The notes below the pieces were generated by a model, which had not been told where the DNA came from, ran no database searches, and saw only the letters and a program-made list of their open reading frames with translations. Made by a program: the position numbers and the translations under genes. From positions 28,281-92,280 of the forward strand of contig CAYYGH010000003.1 in assembly GCA_964471405.1 (NCBI GenBank): a stretch of DNA of 64,000 bases. Reading direction: 5' to 3'. This DNA comes from J084 sp964471405 (GTDB taxonomy: Bacteria > Pseudomonadota > Alphaproteobacteria > Sphingomonadales > Rhodothalassiaceae). Positions 60,337-64,000 of the stretch are shown piece by piece. Position 1 is the first letter of the stretch. The number at the start of each line of letters is the position of its first letter.

Positions 60337-62469
60337 TTGGCCGAACGATCCTTCAAGAAAGAGGTTGAAAAACTGCGGCTCGGCGCGGGCCAGGAGTTCC
60401 GCGGCGAAGGGATTCTGGCTGTCACCAAGGCGCTGTTGCAGTCGGGCGTGGCATATCTGGGTGGCTATCAGGGTGCACCGATTTCGCATCTGATGGATGT
60501 CTTTGCCGATGCGGTGCCGCTGCTGGAGGAGCTCGGGGTGCATTTCGAGCAGTCGGCATCCGAGGCGGCAGCGGCGGCAATGCTGGCGGCCTCCGTCAAC
60601 TATCCCTTGCGCGGTGCGGTGAGCTGGAAGTCCGTCGTGGGCACGAATGTGGCCTCCGATGCGCTTTCCAATGTCGCCTCCGGCGGGGTGCGAGGCGGGG
60701 CGATGATCATCATCGGCGAGGACTATGGCGAGGGCTCGTCCATCATGCAGGAGCGCACCCACGCCTTCGCCATGAAGTCCCAGATGTGGCTGCTCGACCC
60801 GCGCCCGCATCTGCCGAAGATTGTGGAGATGGTCGAGCGCGGCTTCGAGCTGTCGGAGGCCTCGAACACCCCGGTGATGCTGGAGCTCAGGATCCGCGCC
60901 TGCCACGTCTACGGCCGCTTCATTGCCAAGGACAACCGCCCGCCCGCCTTCCGGCTGCAGGACGCGATGAACAGTCCTGTGCGGGATACGAACCGGATCG
61001 TCCTGCCGCCCGCCAATTTCCTGCATGAGATCGAAAAGGTCGAACGGCGTCTGCCGGCGGCGATCCGCTGGCTGGAGGAACAGCGGCTCAATGAGTTCTT
61101 CGGACCGGCGGACGGCGACATCGGCATCATCGTCCAGGGCGGGATCTTCAACACGCTGATGCGCGCGCTCTATCGGCTGGGACTTGCCGACATCTACGGC
61201 AACAGCCGCATCCCGATCTATGTGATGAACGTCACCTACCCCTATCTGGAGAGCGAAATCGTCGGCTTTTGCGCCGACAAGCGGGCGGTGCTGATGGTGG
61301 AGGAAGGCCAGCCTGAATTCATCGAGCAGGCCCTCAATCACATCCTGCGCAAGAAGAATCTGACGACGCGGGTGTTTGGCAAGGATGTCCTGCCGCTTGC
61401 CGGTGAGTATACGGGCGCCGTGCTGTTCGAGGGCGTCCAAAAGTTTCTGGAGGCCGTTGACCGGCTCGATGAGCGCAAGCCGCTGCTGCCGGCACCGGTG
61501 GCCGAAGCCGCCGAGAAGCTCAAGCCCGTGGTACCGCCGAGACCGGCCGGCTTCTGCACGGGCTGTCCCGAGCGGCCGATCTTCTCGGCCATGAAAATTC
61601 TGGAACGCGAGATGGGGCCGGTGCATGTCTCCTGTGACATCGGCTGTCACCTCTTCTCGATCCTGCCGCCGTTCAATATCGGCAACACGACGATGGGCTA
61701 CGGCCTCGGCTGGGCGGGGGCATCCGCCTTCAACGTGCGCGGAGCAAAACGCACGATCGCGGTAATGGGAGACGGCGGCTTCTGGCACAATGGCCTGAAC
61801 TCCGGCGTGGTGAACGCCGTCTTCAACAGGAACGACAACATCCTGCTGGTGGTGGACAACAACTACTCGGCCGCCACCGGCGGACAGGATCTGCCGAGCT
61901 CGCGGGCCGACAATCCGGTGCGCTCGACGAAGCACCCGATCGAAGAGGCCGTCAAGGGCGTGGGAGTCAAATGGGTCAGGCGCGTGCGCTCCTATGATGT
62001 GGCGCGCATGAAGGAGACGCTGCGCGAAGCGCTCACCACGCCTGAGGAAGGCCCCAAGATCGTCATCGCCGAGGGCGAGTGCATGCTGAACCGCCAGCGC
62101 CGCGAGCGTCCGCAGCGCCGTCGCGCGATTGCGGAAGGCCGGCATGTGGTGGAGGCCCGTTTCGGCGTGGATGCCGAGACCTGCACGGGCGACCATTCCT
62201 GCATCCGGCTTTCCGGATGCCCGTCGCTCACCATCCGCGACAATCCGGATCCCCTGCGCGAGGATCCGGTGGCCTTCGTGGACGAGACCTGCGTCGGCTG
62301 CGGCAATTGCGGCGAGGTGGCCCATGCGGCCGTGCTGTGCCCCAGCTTTCACCGCCGCGACATCCATCACAATCCCGGCCGCCTCGCGCGCTGGTGGCAC
62401 GGCTTCCGCCGCCGGCTGATCCTGGCACTCGCCCGGCGCGGGCAGCCGCTTGCGGAGGAGGCTGCATGA
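60337..62469 (+). CDS. Indolepyruvate ferredoxin oxidoreductase-type alpha subunit (IorA-like)
   Basis: This 710-residue thiamine-diphosphate enzyme subunit decarboxylates a 2-oxoacid to an acyl-CoA. The N-terminal pyruvate-oxidoreductase-like domain starts at about residue 15 (EFRGEGILAVTKALLQSGVAYLGGYQGAP). The ThDP-binding core has CTGCPERP, SCDIGCHL and GDGGFWHNGLNSGVVNA, and NN ending the motif. The C-terminus has two 4Fe-4S-type Cys sets (AETCTGDHSCIRLSGCPSL and ETCVGCGNCGEV). The start is TTG after AGGAG. The substrate could be indolepyruvate, an arylglyoxylate or another aromatic 2-oxoacid; cluster context favours an arylglyoxylate (inference). Confidence 0.85.
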   Translation: MAERSFKKEVEKLRLGAGQEFRGEGILAVTKALLQSGVAYLGGYQGAPISHLMDVFADAVPLLEELGVHFEQSASEAAAAAMLAASVNYPLRGAVSWKSVVGTNVASDALSNVASGGVRGGAMIIIGEDYGEGSSIMQERTHAFAMKSQMWLLDPRPHLPKIVEMVERGFELSEASNTPVMLELRIRACHVYGRFIAKDNRPPAFRLQDAMNSPVRDTNRIVLPPANFLHEIEKVERRLPAAIRWLEEQRLNEFFGPADGDIGIIVQGGIFNTLMRALYRLGLADIYGNSRIPIYVMNVTYPYLESEIVGFCADKRAVLMVEEGQPEFIEQALNHILRKKNLTTRVFGKDVLPLAGEYTGAVLFEGVQKFLEAVDRLDERKPLLPAPVAEAAEKLKPVVPPRPAGFCTGCPERPIFSAMKILEREMGPVHVSCDIGCHLFSILPPFNIGNTTMGYGLGWAGASAFNVRGAKRTIAVMGDGGFWHNGLNSGVVNAVFNRNDNILLVVDNNYSAATGGQDLPSSRADNPVRSTKHPIEEAVKGVGVKWVRRVRSYDVARMKETLREALTTPEEGPKIVIAEGECMLNRQRRERPQRRRAIAEGRHVVEARFGVDAETCTGDHSCIRLSGCPSLTIRDNPDPLREDPVAFVDETCVGCGNCGEVAHAAVLCPSFHRRDIHHNPGRLARWWHGFRRRLILALARRGQPLAEEAA

Positions 62470-64000
62470 TGGATGCACGTCCCGTTTCCACCGGTTCGGA
62501 CGACCAGCTTCTGGCGGCCTCCCACCCGATCACCATTGCCGTCACGGCCATCGGCGGGCAGGGCGGCGGCGTGCTGGCGGAATGGATCGTCGCCACGGCC
62601 GAACGGGAAGGCTGGCTTGCCCAGTCCACATCGGTGCCGGGCGTGGCCCAGCGCACGGGCGCCACGGTCTACTACATCGAGCTCTTCCCGCGCGCCGAGA
62701 TGGAGAAGGCTGGCCGTGAGCCGGTTCTCGCGCTGATGCCGGTGCCGGGTGACGTCGATGTCGCGGTCGCGGCCGAATGGATGGAAGCCGGCCGCGCGAT
62801 CGCCCGTGGCTTCGTCACCCCTGATCGCACTGTGCTCATCGCCTCCACCCATCGTGATTATGCGATTCGCGAGAAGGCGGCTCCCGGTGCCGGCATGGAG
62901 GATGACCGGACGGTCTGGGAGGCGGCCCAGAAGGCGGCAAAACGGCTTGTGGCCTTTGACATGCGCACGATCGCGGCCCGTCACGGCACGGTGATCAGTG
63001 CGGCGCTCTTCGGTGCGATTGCAGGCGCTGGTGTGCTGCCGTTTCAGCGCGAGAGCTTCGAGGCGGCGATCCGGGAGTCGGGGCGCGGGGTGGAGGCCTC
63101 GCTTGCCGCCTTCGCCGAGGCGCATGAAGCCGCCCAGCGCCCGCCGGTCGCCCCCGATGGCGAGCGGCCCGCACGCCCGGTCTGGCCCCGCGCGAGCGAG
63201 GAGGCCCCGCAGCTGCCGGCGGAGCTCGCATCCCGTATCGAAAACGAGGTCCCCATCCCCGCGCGTGCCACCGTGATGCTGGGGGCGTTGCGGCTGATCG
63301 ATTATCAGGGGCCGGGCTATGCCGGGCAGTATCTGGATCGGCTCGCACGGTTCACCGATGGCTCCGCTGCCGTGCGGGATCCCGCCTTCTACGAGCTGCT
63401 GGCGAAGCGACTGGCGGTGGCGATGTCCTATGAGGATGTCTATCGGGTTGCGGATCTGAAGAGCCGTCGCGGCCGCCTCGCGCGCCTGATGCGGGCGGGC
63501 GACGACCGGATCGAGGAGGTGCACGACTATTTTCATCCACGCATCGAGGAATTTGCGGATTCGCTGCCCGCTCCCATCGGTCGCCTCGTTCTGAAGAGCC
63601 GCCTGCTGCGTCGTCTGCTTGCCCCCTTCTTTCGGCGCGGGCGCACGATCCGGACATCGGGACTGCCAGGCTTTCTGATGCTGCGGCTGATGGCCATGCT
63701 GCGCAGACTTCGGCCCATCAGCCTGCGTCATGCCCGGGAGATGGCGGCCATCGATTCCTGGCTTGATCAGGTTGCGCGCCTGCGTAAGCGGGATCCGGCA
63801 CTGGCGCGGGTGCTGGTGGATGCGCGCAGTCTCGTCAAGGGCTATGGGGATACCCATGCCCGCAGCGCCGCCCTGTTTGCGCGCTTATCGGAAGCGGCCG
63901 AGCGCCTTGCCGGCAGCCCGGACGCGGCCGAGCGGCTTTCCGGCTGGGTTGCGCATGCCCGCAAGGATCCCGACTGGGACAAGCTTGCTGCCGAAATTCG
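62466..64000 (+). CDS. Indolepyruvate oxidoreductase-type beta subunit (IorB-like), C-terminus beyond the window
   Basis: The visible 511 codons start at ATG 62466, overlapping the iorA-like stop, and continue past the window end. The gamma-type domain begins with VTAIGGQGGGVLAEWI (residues 27-42), followed by QSTSVPGVAQRTGATVYYIE, and resembles the beta subunit of IorAB. After about residue 200 comes the long additional helical region of the large, two-domain form (DUF6537-like) found in aerobic proteobacteria. It forms the heterodimer with the upstream subunit. Confidence 0.85.
   Translation, partial: MMDARPVSTGSDDQLLAASHPITIAVTAIGGQGGGVLAEWIVATAEREGWLAQSTSVPGVAQRTGATVYYIELFPRAEMEKAGREPVLALMPVPGDVDVAVAAEWMEAGRAIARGFVTPDRTVLIASTHRDYAIREKAAPGAGMEDDRTVWEAAQKAAKRLVAFDMRTIAARHGTVISAALFGAIAGAGVLPFQRESFEAAIRESGRGVEASLAAFAEAHEAAQRPPVAPDGERPARPVWPRASEEAPQLPAELASRIENEVPIPARATVMLGALRLIDYQGPGYAGQYLDRLARFTDGSAAVRDPAFYELLAKRLAVAMSYEDVYRVADLKSRRGRLARLMRAGDDRIEEVHDYFHPRIEEFADSLPAPIGRLVLKSRLLRRLLAPFFRRGRTIRTSGLPGFLMLRLMAMLRRLRPISLRHAREMAAIDSWLDQVARLRKRDPALARVLVDARSLVKGYGDTHARSAALFARLSEAAERLAGSPDAAERLSGWVAHARKDPDWDKLAAEI

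Noticed and set aside
60247..62478. Minus-strand open frame of 743 codons
   Set aside because: Antisense to the IorA-like gene, whose cofactor motifs are complete.
1..64000. tRNA genes, CRISPR arrays, insertion sequences and phage genes
   Set aside because: No tRNA T-arm-like sequence in a proper context, no regularly spaced repeats, and no transposase, integrase or phage protein was recognised.

Overview
The window is GC-rich, densely packed chromosomal DNA from an alphaproteobacterium. The evidence is gene content and order: a divK-pleD pair, purN-purM beside a PerM-like permease, the DnaA-related regulator hdaA, ppk and ppx, the order smc / DsbA-like lipoprotein / DUF721 (DciA-like) / mutY, a suf operon led by an Rrf2-family regulator and including a DUF59 gene, and a phasin. 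I cannot name the genus from sequence alone. I see no rRNA, tRNA, CRISPR array, prophage or insertion sequence.

Layout. 1-228: the start of a PAS-domain sensor kinase, cut by the window edge. 370-3368: a four-gene 'HPr-rel-A' type cassette (Asp/His-rich exported protein, PqqD-like protein, HPr-kinase-like kinase, nucleotidyltransferase). 3433-8634: phosphoglycolate phosphatase, phasin with a clear promoter, FkbM methyltransferase, RidA, FemAB-like protein, galU. 8759-17843: purMN on the minus strand, then a plus-strand operon DUF2066 / PerM-like / hdaA / ppk / ppx. 17973-24063: an EF-G paralogue, NnrS-like membrane protein, a GGDEF protein, then divK-pleD. 24217-35462: pheT, pheS, rplT, rpmI, smc, DsbA-like lipoprotein, DciA-like protein, mutY and a small secreted protein. 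35600-36603 is gene-poor. 36604-43421: sufR-B-C-D-S-T-A (minus strand) and a bacterioferritin-associated ferredoxin with an iron-box promoter. 43613-52235: cfa, a cold-shock gene with a long leader, mazG, rpsD, a GNAT protein, a membrane-anchored pseudokinase with a partner membrane protein, a small membrane protein, and dps. 52628-64000: a divergent catabolic cluster.

The two most interesting systems are at the ends. The left cassette has the parts of a peptide-modification system (leader-binding PqqD fold, kinase, nucleotidyltransferase) next to a repetitive, aspartate- and histidine-rich exported protein that could be its substrate. The right cluster combines a cyclase-family hydrolase with the isatin hydrolase/kynurenine formamidase metal motif, a two-subunit indolepyruvate-oxidoreductase-type enzyme, a monooxygenase-old yellow enzyme fusion of the 2-aminobenzoyl-CoA monooxygenase/reductase type, beta-oxidation-like enzymes, a RidA protein and a MarR regulator. 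These can be joined into an inferred route isatin -> isatinate (2-aminophenylglyoxylate) -> 2-aminobenzoyl-CoA -> ring reduction and beta-oxidation, needing no aryl-CoA ligase. The two arms are driven from overlapping divergent promoters that share a 9-bp inverted repeat.
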